Origin: Palsa-506 sp963836355
Lineage (GTDB): Bacteria > Actinomycetota > Actinomycetes > Streptosporangiales > Streptosporangiaceae
DNA: 64,000 nucleotides
Assembly: GCA_963836355.1 (NCBI GenBank)
Contig: CAWIJO010000010.1
Coordinates: 186,001-250,000 of the forward strand
Reading direction: 5' to 3'
Below the pieces are notes generated by a model that saw nothing but the letters and a program-made list of their open reading frames with translations, was not told the DNA's origin and did no database searches. Position numbers and translations under genes: made by a program. The first letter of the stretch is position 1. Every line of letters begins with the position of its first letter. This document shows, piece by piece, positions 17,950 through 27,013 of the stretch.

Positions 17950-18993
17950 CTATCCCGCAGCGCGCGCCTTAACCGCCCCGGCGGCAGGCCTGAGCGGGCC
18001 CTTGTCCCGCAAGGCGAACGGCAGCCGGAGCGCGGTGATCCAGATAAGTATCGCGCCGGTAACGTGCACCCAAACGAGGCCAGCCGGCAGCCCGGTGAAG
18101 TACTGGGTATAACCGACCGACCCCTGCACCAGGATCAGGCCGAGCAGCAGCCAGCCGAGCCGCATCGCCCGCCGGGGCGCGCCGCTGAACCGCAGCCCGG
18201 TCACCAGCGCCAGCACCAGGCCGGTGAGCAGCCAGCCGATGTCGGCGTGCAGCTGGGTAACCCCGGTGAGCGGCAGGTGGTAACGGGCGACCGAGCGAGC
18301 GCCGGCCAGCGGCCCGGTGCCGGTGACCACGGTCCCGGCGGCCAGCATCACGCTGACCACCCCGACCAGCGCGGCGGCGAGCACCCGTAGCTCGGGCCTG
18401 CCGAGCGGCCTGGCGGGCGCGGTGCCTTCGGTTACCTTGACGTGCAGCACTACCGCGACTGCCAGCAGGGACATGGACAGCAGGAAATGCACCGAGACCC
18501 AGACCGGGTCGAGCTTGGTAAGCACCACGATGCCGCCGAGGACCGCTTGTGCGACGATGCCGGCCGGCTGGGCCAGCGCGAGCCTGGCTATATCCGGCCG
18601 GCGGCGGTCATCGCCGCCTGGCCGGAACCGCCACCCGGCCACCGACACGATCACTGCGATCACCAGGATGGCGCCGGTGACCAGCCGGTTGCCGAACTCG
18701 ATCCAGCGGTGCACGAGAGTGCTGCCGGTCGAGCCGCCTGCCACGATGCTGTGCGCGGTGCAGGCGGGCCAGTCCGGGCAGCCGAGTCCGGACTGGCTAA
18801 GCCGGACGGCGGCACCGGTCAGGATGATCCCGGCCGACGCCATGACCCCGGCCAGCGCGATCCGCCGCATCGAGGCCGGCGACGGCGCGAGCACGGTGCC
18901 CGCGAGCGTTCGCGCGGCGCGGGCGGCCGAGGCGCGCGAGAAGCTCGCCGAGGGGCTGGACGCGGCTCTTTCCGAGGCGGAGTCGGTGAGCAC
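17950..18993 (-). CDS. ctaA: Heme A synthase (CtaA/COX15)
   Basis: 347 aa, eight-helix membrane protein oxidising heme O to heme A for cytochrome oxidase. The first half has SGLGCPDWPAC (the conserved loop cysteine pair) and HRWIEFGNRLVTG; other heme-ligand histidines are in WVSVHFLLSM, QLHADIGWLL and VWVHVTGAIL. The start is a GTG at 18993; the first 40 residues are poorly conserved, so the MRRIALAG methionine is an alternative. It neighbours the ABC-2 exporter genes, a common actinobacterial arrangement. Confidence 0.92.
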   Translation of the reverse strand: MLTDSASERAASSPSASFSRASAARAARTLAGTVLAPSPASMRRIALAGVMASAGIILTGAAVRLSQSGLGCPDWPACTAHSIVAGGSTGSTLVHRWIEFGNRLVTGAILVIAVIVSVAGWRFRPGGDDRRRPDIARLALAQPAGIVAQAVLGGIVVLTKLDPVWVSVHFLLSMSLLAVAVVLHVKVTEGTAPARPLGRPELRVLAAALVGVVSVMLAAGTVVTGTGPLAGARSVARYHLPLTGVTQLHADIGWLLTGLVLALVTGLRFSGAPRRAMRLGWLLLGLILVQGSVGYTQYFTGLPAGLVWVHVTGAILIWITALRLPFALRDKGPLRPAAGAVKARAAG

Positions 18994-19108
18994 GAAGCTG
19001 AGCCTACTCGGCCGGGCAGCGGCGCCGGCCGGCCGCCGGGGCGGTCACAGCCGGACATATCTTGACCACTGCTGGCTGAGCGTGCTGCCCCTGCCGCGCA
19101 GATGGCTC

Positions 19109-20125
19109 TCAGGCCTGCGGTGCCTGGGCTGGGCCGGCCGCGCCCCGTGCCGCGCCCGCGCTGGCCACCGTCACGAGGCATACCGCCGCCCACTCGCGGG
19201 CCGCGAGTGCCTCGCTGAGCAGCATGAGCCCGATCACGGCGGCGACAGCAGGCTCCATGCTCATCCAGATGCCGAACACGCGCGGCGGGATCCGCCGCAG
19301 TGCCTCAAGCTCGAAGCGGTACGGAATCACCGAGGACAGCAGGCCGATCGCTGCGCCGGTGGCCAGCACTCCGGGCCGCAGCAGCGCCGCATGCCCGGCC
19401 GCCACTGCCGGGGGCGTCACCACCAGCGCCGCGATGATCATTGCGATGGCTAGCCCGGACGAGCCGGTGAGCCGCCGCCCGGTGGCGGCGCTGAGCATGA
19501 TGTAGGCCGCCCATGCAGCGGCCGCCACCAGCGCGAACGCGATGCCAGCGGCGGCCAGCCCCGTCCCGCCGCTCGTGCCGGGCACCGTGCCGCTGGCCAG
19601 CGACATGCCGCCGCGCGCAAGCAGTGCCACGCCGAAGCCGGCCAGGCCCACCCAGAGCAGGTCGACTACCCGCCGGGACGACACCACGGCGACGGCCAGC
19701 GGTCCTAGGAACTCGATGGTCACCGCGATGCCCAGCGGGATCCGGGCGAACGACTGGTAGATCGAGAAATTCATGATGCCGAGCGTGCCGCCGAAGGCTA
19801 CCGCGACCGCTGCATCCTGCCATCGGCGGCGCCGGGCCAAGTCGTGCAGCAACCGCACCAGCCCCCGGCCGCCGATGACCGCCATGAAAAGGGCGGAGGT
19901 CCACAGCCGCAGGCCGGTGACGGCGGCCGCCGGGATCTCGGTGAAGAGGCCGGCTATGCCCGCGCCGAGTTGCACCGACACGATGCCGGTGCCGACCAGC
20001 ACAGCTGGCGGAAAGCGCCCGAGCCCGTTCCGGCTGCTACCGAGCCTGCCGCCCCTGGGGGTGCCGTCCCCGGGGGTGCCGTCCCCGGGCTCGCGGGCCG
20101 CGGCGTCACTCCCAGCGGAAGGCAC
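19109..20125 (-). CDS. EamA/DMT-family exporter (RhtA-like)
   Basis: 338 aa, ten predicted membrane helices in two EamA repeats. The second repeat has GLLSSVIPYRFELEALRRIP and FGIWMSMEPAVAAVIGLMLL, typical of RhtA-type threonine/homoserine exporters. The GTG at 20125 overlaps the ABC permease 3' end by 20 bp. The first 35 residues are Gly/Pro-rich and probably cytoplasmic. The substrate is not deducible. Confidence 0.85.
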   Translation of the reverse strand: MPSAGSDAAAREPGDGTPGDGTPRGGRLGSSRNGLGRFPPAVLVGTGIVSVQLGAGIAGLFTEIPAAAVTGLRLWTSALFMAVIGGRGLVRLLHDLARRRRWQDAAVAVAFGGTLGIMNFSIYQSFARIPLGIAVTIEFLGPLAVAVVSSRRVVDLLWVGLAGFGVALLARGGMSLASGTVPGTSGGTGLAAAGIAFALVAAAAWAAYIMLSAATGRRLTGSSGLAIAMIIAALVVTPPAVAAGHAALLRPGVLATGAAIGLLSSVIPYRFELEALRRIPPRVFGIWMSMEPAVAAVIGLMLLSEALAAREWAAVCLVTVASAGAARGAAGPAQAPQA

Positions 20126-20909
20126 GCGCCGTGATCGCTATGCCGGCCACTGCCCAGGCCGTCAGCACCAGCAGGTCCCGGACCGGCAGCCCGCCGCCGT
20201 ACTGCAGCACCGACCGTAGTCCGTCCGACAGCGCGCCGGCTGGCAGCAGCTGCAGCGCAGACTGCGCGGTCGGCGGGAACCTGGTCAGCGGGAACACCAC
20301 CCCGCCAAGGCCGAGCATGATCAGGTAGACGAGGTTGGCCCCGGCCAGCGTGGCCTCCGCCCGCAGCGTCCCGGCCATCAGCAAGGCCAGCCCGCTGAAC
20401 GCGGCAGTCCCGGCGAGCATGAGCAGCAGGACCCAGGCAACCGCGCCACCGGCCGCATGCGGCCGCCAGCCGATCGCCAGCCCGAACGCGACGATGATCG
20501 CGGCCTGCAGCAGCTCGACGGCGAGCACGGTCAGCGTCTTTGCCGCGATCAGGCCGCTGCGCCGCAGCGGAGTGGCGCCGAGCCGCTTGAGCACGCCGTA
20601 CCGGCGCTCGAACCCGGTGCCGATCGCCAGGCTGGTAAAGGCCGTCGAAATGATCGCGAGCGCCAGGACGCCGGGGGCGACGAAGTCGATCCGCTTCACC
20701 GGGCCGAAATTTACTAGCGGTTCCCGGCTGAAGGCGGCGAGCAGCAGCACCGGGATGATCAGGACGAGCAACAGCTGCTCGCCATTGCGCAGCAGCGTAC
20801 GGAACTCGAGCGAGGCCTGCGCGAGGACCATTCTGCGCAGCGGTGCCGCACCGGGTGCCGGGGCAGGCCAGCCGGCCGCCGTGGCCTGCCCGGCCTCGGT
20901 GTTCGTCAC
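20106..20909 (-). CDS. ABC-2 type exporter permease
   Basis: 267 aa with six membrane segments, for example LLLVLIIPVLLLAAF, VAWVLLLMLAGTAAFSGLAL and LVYLIMLGLGGVVFPLTRFP. The GTG start overlaps the ATPase stop (GTGA), so the two are co-translated as one transporter. The linkage ABC ATPase, permease and heme A synthase recurs in actinobacteria. The substrate is unknown; drug or heme-related export are possibilities only. Confidence 0.88.
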   Translation of the reverse strand: MTNTEAGQATAAGWPAPAPGAAPLRRMVLAQASLEFRTLLRNGEQLLLVLIIPVLLLAAFSREPLVNFGPVKRIDFVAPGVLALAIISTAFTSLAIGTGFERRYGVLKRLGATPLRRSGLIAAKTLTVLAVELLQAAIIVAFGLAIGWRPHAAGGAVAWVLLLMLAGTAAFSGLALLMAGTLRAEATLAGANLVYLIMLGLGGVVFPLTRFPPTAQSALQLLPAGALSDGLRSVLQYGGGLPVRDLLVLTAWAVAGIAITARAFRWE

Positions 20910-21832
20910 GAGCGCAGCTCCCGTCCGGTCAGCTCCAGGAAGACGTCCTCCAGCGTGCGGCTCTCGATCCGCAGGCTCTGCGCGAGAATGCCGCGCTCCG
21001 CGCACCAGGCGGTCAACGCGGCGAGCAGTTGCGGATCCACCCGGTCATGCACCTCGACTACATAGTGCCCGGCCGGAGATTCCTTGGCGGCGCTGCCCGG
21101 GGGGAGCGCGGCCAGCAGGTTGTCGGTGTCCAGCCCGGGCTCGGCGCGGAACCGGAGCTGGCCCGCCGTTCCGGTGAGCTCGGCCGGCGTGCCGTCGGCG
21201 ACTAGCGCGCCGTGGTCAATGATCGCAACCCGGTCCGCCAGCCGCTCGGCCTCTTCCATGTGATGAGTGGTCAGGATGACCGCGGCCCCGGCCACGCGCA
21301 GCCCGGTGATCAGGTCCCAGGTGGCATGCCGCGCCTGCGGATCGAGTCCGGCCGTCGGCTCGTCGAGGAACACGAGCTCCGGGCGGCCGATCACGGCAGC
21401 CGCGAGGGACAGCCGCTGCTGCTGGCCACCCGACATGCGCTTAAACGGGGTGCGCGCGCTTGCTGTCAGCCCCAGCCGTTCGAGTAGCACGGCGGGATCA
21501 AGCGGACGTGCGTAGAACCTGGCCATGACCCGCAGGTACTCGCCGGCCCTGGCGGCGGTCGGGATGCCGCCGGACTGCAGCATCACGCCGATCTTCGGCC
21601 GCAGCTCCCGGGCGTCCCGGGCCGGATCGAGGCCGAGCACCCGGACGGTGCCGGAATCTGGCCGCCGGTAGCCCTCGCAGATCTCGATGGTCGTGGTCTT
21701 GCCAGCGCCGTTCGGCCCGAGGATCGCTGTCACCTGGGCCCGCTCTGCCCGCAGTGAGAGGCCGGCTACCGCGGCCGTCCGCCCGTAGTGCTTAACCAGA
21801 CCGGTGATGTCGACGGCCGGCTCGCTGCTCAC
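20906..21832 (-). CDS. ABC-2 type exporter ATPase
   Basis: 308 aa. Walker A is ILGPNGAGKTTTIEICEG, signature MSGGQQQRLSLA, Walker B LVFLDEPTAGLDP, H-loop VILTTHHMEEAE. The C-terminal extension ends in RTLEDVFLELTGRELRS, typical of drug-type (DrrA-like) exporters. The GTG at 21832 is chosen from the family N-terminus; an upstream start at 21904 is possible. An array of short palindromes lies 150-220 bp upstream. Confidence 0.9.
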   Translation of the reverse strand: MSSEPAVDITGLVKHYGRTAAVAGLSLRAERAQVTAILGPNGAGKTTTIEICEGYRRPDSGTVRVLGLDPARDARELRPKIGVMLQSGGIPTAARAGEYLRVMARFYARPLDPAVLLERLGLTASARTPFKRMSGGQQQRLSLAAAVIGRPELVFLDEPTAGLDPQARHATWDLITGLRVAGAAVILTTHHMEEAERLADRVAIIDHGALVADGTPAELTGTAGQLRFRAEPGLDTDNLLAALPPGSAAKESPAGHYVVEVHDRVDPQLLAALTAWCAERGILAQSLRIESRTLEDVFLELTGRELRS

Positions 21833-21982
21833 GCTGGCGAGTCTAAGGGCACCCGTCCGCCGCGGATCAGCCCGGCCATGCCTGCGCAGGCTCGCGTGAG
21901 CCACGTTCCACCCGCGCCAGCCGCTCCGCTGAACCCATTGAATACGGAGTTCAACGGCATAGCGCCCGCTGAAAGCCAGATC

Positions 21983-22053
21983 GAGCGGGTTACCCGAGCG
22001 GCCGAGCGGGTTACCCGGGCGGCCGAGCGGCCGAGCGGGTTACCCGAGCGGCC
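21983..22053. repeat. Three 21-bp repeats each with a CGGGTTACCCG palindrome
   Basis: The unit GAGCGGGTTACCCGAGCGG (21 bp with CC) occurs at 21983-22003, 22004-22024 (one mismatch) and 22033-22053. Each holds the palindrome CGGGT-T-ACCCG. The first two are phased by exactly 21 bp. It lies upstream of the ABC exporter operon; an operator array is the simplest reading. Confidence 0.65.
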
Positions 22054-22100
22054 GAGCGGCCGAGTGGCTCAGGTTTACGGCCTGGTGCGCTGGCGCTGTC

Positions 22101-23060
22101 TTATGCAGCGCGCCGCGCCTTTATCGGCAGGTCCTGCCGGGCGGCGCCTGCCTTCAGTGCATCGGCGATGGCAGCGACCACGGCGGTAGGCTCAGTCCGG
22201 ATCTGGCTTGGGCTGAAATGCAGCACGATGATGCCGTACCTGCTCATCCGGGCGTGCCGGGCCATCGTCTGCTCCCAGTCTGCCGGGCTCAGGTGCCATT
22301 CTCTTGAGTCAACCTCGGCAGCGACTCCGGCTTCGGGCCACCACGCGTCCGGGATGGCGATTAGCGAGCCGTCGGTGGCGTAGAGCCGGGCGTTGAACAT
22401 CGGGATGGGCAGCCGGGCGCGCTTGACGAGGTCCATGAAGTCGGCCTCCGCCCCTGACCGGATGCCCTCGGCGACCTCGCCGATCACCTGCCGCAGCAGT
22501 CGTGAGCCGCGGGCCGGGCCTTGGTCGAGTTCACTGATGAGCAAACCGAGCGGGCAACGGCCCCGTTGCACGGCGCCCGCGACTAGCGCCCGGACCTCCC
22601 GCAGATCGGTGAGGCTGCGGGCAGCATCGGCAACGGCCCTGGGCGCCGTGGCATACGATCTTCGGCCGACGGCGATGACGTTCGCTGGCATCCGGGTAGT
22701 CCGGTGGATCGCGACGAAGGCAGCGTTCCTGCACTGGCGGCTGGCCGGGACCAGCACATCGATGACGCCTGGGACCTTGTCGGTGATCCGCTGGCCGCGT
22801 AACGCGGCTGGCCCGGTGAGCACAGCGCGCGGTCCCGCGTAAAGCAGCGCGGCCATCTCTTTCTGTTCAGCGGTAGGAACTCCCGTCATGGCGAGGTAGG
22901 CACCGGGAAGTACCCGCTGCCACGGACCGCCGGGTCGCAGCATGTGCGCCAGGGCGCCACGAGTCATGCATGCCAGTGCCTGCTGGCGCCCGATGACGTT
23001 GAGTTGCAGGCGAAGCGCCTCCGACAGCGCCGCCTGATCCGTCCGGCTGCTTCTGGTCAC
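22101..23060 (-). CDS. AbiEi-like/DUF559-type protein (winged helix plus endonuclease-like fold)
   Basis: 319 aa. The N-terminus resembles AbiEi antitoxin-type winged-helix domains (QALACMTRGALAHMLRPGGP, then WQRVLPGAYLAMTG). The C-terminus resembles very-short-patch/DUF559 endonuclease-like folds, with EADFMDLVKR, PDAWWPEAGVAAEVDSREWH and YGIIVLHFSPSQIR; the E/D-x-D residues and the following E-V-D fit a PD-(D/E)XK core. Such proteins are numerous in actinobacteria and have no defined role. The GTG at 23060 is chosen from the homologous N-terminus; no RBS is seen. No toxin partner lies next to it. Repeats and inverted repeats flank the gene. Confidence 0.65.
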   Translation of the reverse strand: MTRSSRTDQAALSEALRLQLNVIGRQQALACMTRGALAHMLRPGGPWQRVLPGAYLAMTGVPTAEQKEMAALLYAGPRAVLTGPAALRGQRITDKVPGVIDVLVPASRQCRNAAFVAIHRTTRMPANVIAVGRRSYATAPRAVADAARSLTDLREVRALVAGAVQRGRCPLGLLISELDQGPARGSRLLRQVIGEVAEGIRSGAEADFMDLVKRARLPIPMFNARLYATDGSLIAIPDAWWPEAGVAAEVDSREWHLSPADWEQTMARHARMSRYGIIVLHFSPSQIRTEPTAVVAAIADALKAGAARQDLPIKARRAA

Positions 23061-23079
23061 GGCCAAAGCGTGCCAGCAG

Positions 23080-23160
23080 GGTACGTCAGTCTGGTCCCGC
23101 CGGTCAGGGTACGTCAGTCTGGTCCGCCGGTCAGGGTACGTCAGTCTGGTCCGCCGGTCG
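23080..23160. repeat. Three tandem 27-bp repeats just upstream of the DUF559-like gene
   Basis: GGTACGTCAGTCTGGTCCGC followed by CGGTCAG recurs at 23080-23107 (with one extra C), 23108-23134 and 23135-23160 (last base differs). It covers the expected promoter and leader of the minus-strand gene starting at 23060. There are no spacers, so it is not a CRISPR array. Confidence 0.75.
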
Positions 23161-23221
23161 CAGTCGCCAGTTCGCTGGGCCCGCCAATGCCCCCGCCCCG
23201 TTCCCGCCCCCGGTCGCACCT

Positions 23222-23269
23222 GTTGAATGTGACGTTCAACCACACCTGACTGGCCCTATGTCACATTCA
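23222..23269. promoter_or_regulatory. Overlapping inverted repeats, candidate operator
   Basis: GTTGAA-N7-TTCAAC at 23222-23240 is one palindrome. In addition TGAATGTGAC (23224-23233) pairs with GTCACATTCA (23260-23269), perfect 10-bp arms. A related TTGAA-N7-TTCAA stands at 21938-21954 on the other side of the DUF559-like gene. Confidence 0.5.
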
Positions 23270-23359
23270 TCACGTGCTGGCGCTGGCCGGGGCGCGGGGG
23301 TGGCGGGGCGTGCGGGGCGTGCGGGGCACCGGGGGCGACGGCCCGGTTGCCGGGATGCG

Positions 23360-23434
23360 GGGCTAGGCGGGCTGGGGCTAGGCGGGCTGGGGCTAGGCGG
23401 GCTGGGGCTAGGCGGGCTGGGGCTAGGCGGGGTG
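23360..23434. repeat. Five tandem copies of a 15-bp G-rich unit
   Basis: GGGCTAGGCGGGCTG is repeated four times exactly, with a fifth degenerate copy, overlapping the amine oxidase stop codon and its 3' flank. The G-runs (3-4 G with 2-6 nt loops) meet the usual G-quadruplex pattern on the plus strand. More G-runs lie at 23297-23345. Confidence 0.8.
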
Positions 23435-25390
23435 GGCGGGGGTTGGGGGGACGTCAAGGGCTGGATTGCGGTCGAAGAAGCCGACTGGCTTAAGCCAGAA
23501 CGAGACCGTGTCGACGGGCATCACCGGCCAGTCCTCCGGCCGGGTGATGTGATGGATGCCGAAGACGTACCAGAGCACCACGTCGGTGCCGGAGATCGGC
23601 CGATCCTGCGCGGTCCAAACCGGCAGTCCCTGGTCGCGCTCGCTCTGCGTGCAGAACTCGCCGCACGGCCACCGCTCATCCGGGTGGTAGGGCGTGACCC
23701 AGAGGGTATGGCCGATCACCTCGGCGCGGCGCAGCACGGGAGAGCGGGAATCGAGCATCGCGGGGAAGCAGCCGCCCGGCACCAGCTTGTAGCCGACCGG
23801 CGTGCCGAGGCCGTTCCGGACGCTGTCGTTGACGACCTTCCAATGCCGCTGCGTGGACCACTGGTAGTCCTGCCTGCCCTGCTGCTCGGTCCGCAGCGGC
23901 TGGTCGCGCTGCACAAGGGCGAGCCCGTGCGGATTGGCCCGGCCGGTCGGCAGCGCCTCGGAGTCCGAGCAGTACACCGTGTTGGCCGTGCCGTCGATGT
24001 CAAGGTCAAGCCGCGCCACGACGAAATGCTGGTGGAACGGGGCATAGGTGCGCTCGTCGATGAGCGTCCCGTACGGTGGCTGACGGCCGGGCGGGAAATT
24101 CGTGACCACCATCACGCCAGTGGCCCGGATCTCGCACTCGATGCTGCCGTCCTGGTAGAACCGCCAGTACACCAGGTACTCGTAATTGGCGACGGTGGCG
24201 TGGCAGGAAATGACCAGCCGGCGCATCCGGCGTACCTCGGCCCCGGCGGTCTGGTCAACGTGCTTCCACAGCACGCCGTTGTCCTCTTCGTGGATGCAGA
24301 TCGCGCGCGGTATGACATAAGGCTCGCCGGTGGTGTCGTGCAGGACCGCATCGAGGTAGGTGATCTCGCCGAGGCAGTCACAGCCGCGTTCCAGCGACGT
24401 GGTCATGAAGCCGAGGCCCCATTCGCCGATGTCGAAGGCGGTACGCCGGTAGTGATCCGGGGTGGGATCCCGGTACGGCACTACCATCTCGGCGAGCGAG
24501 AGCCGGTGCGCGACCGGCCGGACCCGGCCGCCGTCGGCGTACCCGACCTGGTGCAGGATTAGCCCCTCGCGGTAATTAAAGCCGATCCGCAGTGACCATT
24601 TCTGCCAGCTGAGCGCCTGCCCGGCGATGCCAAAAGAGGCGCCGTCCGGCTGGCTGACCTCCAGCGGCGCGACGTCATCGCGGCGCCGCTGCCCGGGGAC
24701 CAGGGACGGGGCGTACTCGCCCATCACGGCAGGCGGATCGACGCGGTGCGTGTCCCCGAGCTCGAGCAGCTCCATCTGGTTGAGATCAACCAGCGGATGC
24801 AGCCCGTTCACCGGGTGGGCATACGGGTTGCCGCCCGGCACCCCCCGGTACCAGACATCCACCCAGCCCATCCGGCGCTTGCGATGCCGCTGCGGGACTA
24901 GGGCATGACCGTAGGTCCAGGTGTCGAAGAGCACCCGGTCAAGGTCGGTGATCCCGCGGTCGGCCAGCGCGGCGATGATCCGGGCATCCTGCCGGAGAAT
25001 CGCGTCGGCCTCGTGCCATTCGTCGAGCGTCGCATTCGGCTGGACCCCCGGTCGGCTGGTGAAGGACAGCACCTGGTCACCGGTCAGCGAGACCACCGCC
25101 GAGTAGACGCGGCCATCCGAGCGGTTCCAGCACACCACCCTGGCCGCCCGCTGGATGCCGTCACCTGGCTGCCAGGCAGCGAGCGCGGGCTTGTCCGGTT
25201 CCGCCAGCTCGATGGACGCGAACCGCCAGCCACCGCCGACGCCCCGGTCGCGGCGCAGGATCGCGGCCGCCAGCCGGAACTCGGCGGCGGACAGCGGATC
25301 CAGTGGATGCTGGGCAGCGGCAGCGGCAGCGGCAGCGGCAGCGCCAGCGCCAAGTTCGCCGGCGCCGCCGCCGGTTCCGGTGCCGCTCAT
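23423..25390 (-). CDS. Copper-containing primary amine oxidase
   Basis: 655 aa topaquinone enzyme converting primary amines to aldehydes with H2O2 and NH3. The TPQ precursor is Y403 in the motif TVANYEYLVYW (NYE in place of the common NYD, allowed in the family). Copper histidines are H453 and H455 (FHQHFV) and a third in GIHHITRPEDWP near 613. No signal peptide: the N-terminus is Gly/Ala-rich with an alanine run (residues 18-27), so a cytoplasmic enzyme is likely. The ATG at 25390 overlaps the S10 peptidase stop (ATGA). Last gene of the amine cluster. Confidence 0.93.
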   Translation of the reverse strand: MSGTGTGGGAGELGAGAAAAAAAAAAQHPLDPLSAAEFRLAAAILRRDRGVGGGWRFASIELAEPDKPALAAWQPGDGIQRAARVVCWNRSDGRVYSAVVSLTGDQVLSFTSRPGVQPNATLDEWHEADAILRQDARIIAALADRGITDLDRVLFDTWTYGHALVPQRHRKRRMGWVDVWYRGVPGGNPYAHPVNGLHPLVDLNQMELLELGDTHRVDPPAVMGEYAPSLVPGQRRRDDVAPLEVSQPDGASFGIAGQALSWQKWSLRIGFNYREGLILHQVGYADGGRVRPVAHRLSLAEMVVPYRDPTPDHYRRTAFDIGEWGLGFMTTSLERGCDCLGEITYLDAVLHDTTGEPYVIPRAICIHEEDNGVLWKHVDQTAGAEVRRMRRLVISCHATVANYEYLVYWRFYQDGSIECEIRATGVMVVTNFPPGRQPPYGTLIDERTYAPFHQHFVVARLDLDIDGTANTVYCSDSEALPTGRANPHGLALVQRDQPLRTEQQGRQDYQWSTQRHWKVVNDSVRNGLGTPVGYKLVPGGCFPAMLDSRSPVLRRAEVIGHTLWVTPYHPDERWPCGEFCTQSERDQGLPVWTAQDRPISGTDVVLWYVFGIHHITRPEDWPVMPVDTVSFWLKPVGFFDRNPALDVPPTPAHPA

Positions 25391-26943
25391 CGTGCCCCTT
25401 CGCCGCCGTGTGCGAATTCGCCGCCGCGCACGAAGGTCGCTAGCTGCGCCGACTGGGCGAGCCTGCTCGGCTCGTGCAGGTACATCATGTGACCAGCCTC
25501 GTAGTAGGCGAACTCGATATTCCCGGTCAGCTCGGCCGGGATGGCCAGGTGCGCGACGTCGTGCTCGGCCGCGAAGTACGGGGTCGCGGCGTCGTGATAA
25601 CCGCAGGCGAACAGCACCCGCATGTGCGGGTTGACCCGCATCGCCTCGGCGAGTTTGTCCACCACCTGCACGTTCACGCCCTCGAACTCCTTGAACGACC
25701 ACGGGTGCACGCGCTCGGTCAGGGTCTCGTACGGCAGGTCATTGGAATACTTCAGCTCAGTCCGGACGTAATGATTCAGCGCCGCCGTGTACGGGCCCAT
25801 GATCGCGTCGATGGACGGATCGGTAGTCCAGTGCTCGCGACCGTAGTCGGAGTCCCAGCCGGTGAAGCGCCCGTCCAGCCGCCCGGCGGTCCGGCGCTCA
25901 TCACGCAGCAGCTCGGTCAGGAACCTGATGTGCTCGGGCCGCAGATCGACCCGGTCGACGTAGTCCTCGGATAGCCCGGTCAGGCCCGCCAGCCTGGTGA
26001 TCGCCGCGGCGCGCTCCCTGGCGGTCAGCCGCGAGCCGCGGGCCAGCACCCATCGGTAGTCACGCTCGGCATAGGCCTCGGCATCATCGAGCACCTCCCG
26101 CAGCGGTCGGTCGGCGTGCCTGCCGTGATAGTGCGCGATTGCCGCGTAAGTCGGCAGGTAGGCCACGTACGGCTCGTCATTTCCCGCGGCGAATTCGACC
26201 GAGCCGCCGTCCAGGAAGGCCGAGATCAGGACCAGCCCGTTGAGGTACATCCCATGGCGCTCCTGCAGGTGCCGGGCGAGGCCCGCCGCGCGCATCGTCC
26301 CGTACGACTCGCCGCACAGGTACTTGGGCGACATCCACCGGCCATTTCGCGTCGTCCACAGCCGGATCACCTCGCCGACGGACTCGACATCGCCGCCGTA
26401 TCCGTGGAAATCCTGAGGCGTCCCGCCCTTGACCACTCGCGAGAACCCGGTGGACACGGGGTCGATGAAAACCAGGTCGGAGTGCCTGAGCAGGGTCTGG
26501 TGATTGTCAGCCAGGCCATATGGCGGCGGCAGCAGCGCGCCGACGTCGCCCATCAGCACCCGCCGCGGGCCGAGCAGCCCGAGGTGCAGCCAGACGCTCG
26601 CCGATCCAGGGCCGCCATTGAACGCGAAAGTGACCGGGCGGCTCCCGGCATCTTCCCCGGCATCGTCGAGCGTGTAGGCCACCATGAACATCTCGGCCCT
26701 GGCCTGGGCGCCGTCGAACTTGTCGTCGGTATGCGCTTCCTGGCGCAGCACCACGCGCCCGGCGGTCACCGTGTAGCGCAGTTCCGCGCCGTCGATGGTG
26801 ATCACCTGGTGGGTCGTGACGAGGTCGTCGGCAGGCTCCGCTGCGGCCGGCGCTGCCTGCTGGCCACCGGCGCCGGGCCCGGCCGGTCCCGCCGCGGTGG
26901 CTGGGTCCTGCGCTGGCGCCGCCCGCTCCACATGATCCGTCAT
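25387..26943 (-). CDS. Serine carboxypeptidase, S10 family
   Basis: 518 aa. Catalytic serine S213 in CGESYG, aspartate in CGYHDAATPYFA, histidine in YYEAGHMMY; the oxyanion/substrate motif FNGGPGSASVWLHLGLLGP is near residue 108. No signal peptide is seen (the N-terminus is Ala/Pro/Gln-rich), unlike secreted eukaryotic relatives. It is placed between puuD and the amine oxidase and translationally coupled to the latter. A role in cleaving gamma-glutamyl or peptide-linked amines is possible but only inferred from position. Confidence 0.9.
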   Translation of the reverse strand: MTDHVERAAPAQDPATAAGPAGPGAGGQQAAPAAAEPADDLVTTHQVITIDGAELRYTVTAGRVVLRQEAHTDDKFDGAQARAEMFMVAYTLDDAGEDAGSRPVTFAFNGGPGSASVWLHLGLLGPRRVLMGDVGALLPPPYGLADNHQTLLRHSDLVFIDPVSTGFSRVVKGGTPQDFHGYGGDVESVGEVIRLWTTRNGRWMSPKYLCGESYGTMRAAGLARHLQERHGMYLNGLVLISAFLDGGSVEFAAGNDEPYVAYLPTYAAIAHYHGRHADRPLREVLDDAEAYAERDYRWVLARGSRLTARERAAAITRLAGLTGLSEDYVDRVDLRPEHIRFLTELLRDERRTAGRLDGRFTGWDSDYGREHWTTDPSIDAIMGPYTAALNHYVRTELKYSNDLPYETLTERVHPWSFKEFEGVNVQVVDKLAEAMRVNPHMRVLFACGYHDAATPYFAAEHDVAHLAIPAELTGNIEFAYYEAGHMMYLHEPSRLAQSAQLATFVRGGEFAHGGEGAR

Positions 26944-27013
26944 GACAGCGGAGCATAATGCGGTCTGCCCGGCCGCCCTGGAGCAGGCAAGCCCGGGCCG
27001 CTGGGCCCCGCCG

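Noticed and set aside
16582..18390. 602-aa open frame on the plus strand
   Set aside because: Antisense to transketolase and heme A synthase, both of which have clear catalytic motifs.
21983..23160. Repeat clusters as a possible CRISPR array
   Set aside because: Units are tandem without spacers, and no cas gene is nearby.
23258..24562. 434-aa open frame on the plus strand
   Set aside because: Antisense shadow of the copper amine oxidase; composition reflects high GC and no domain is recognisable.
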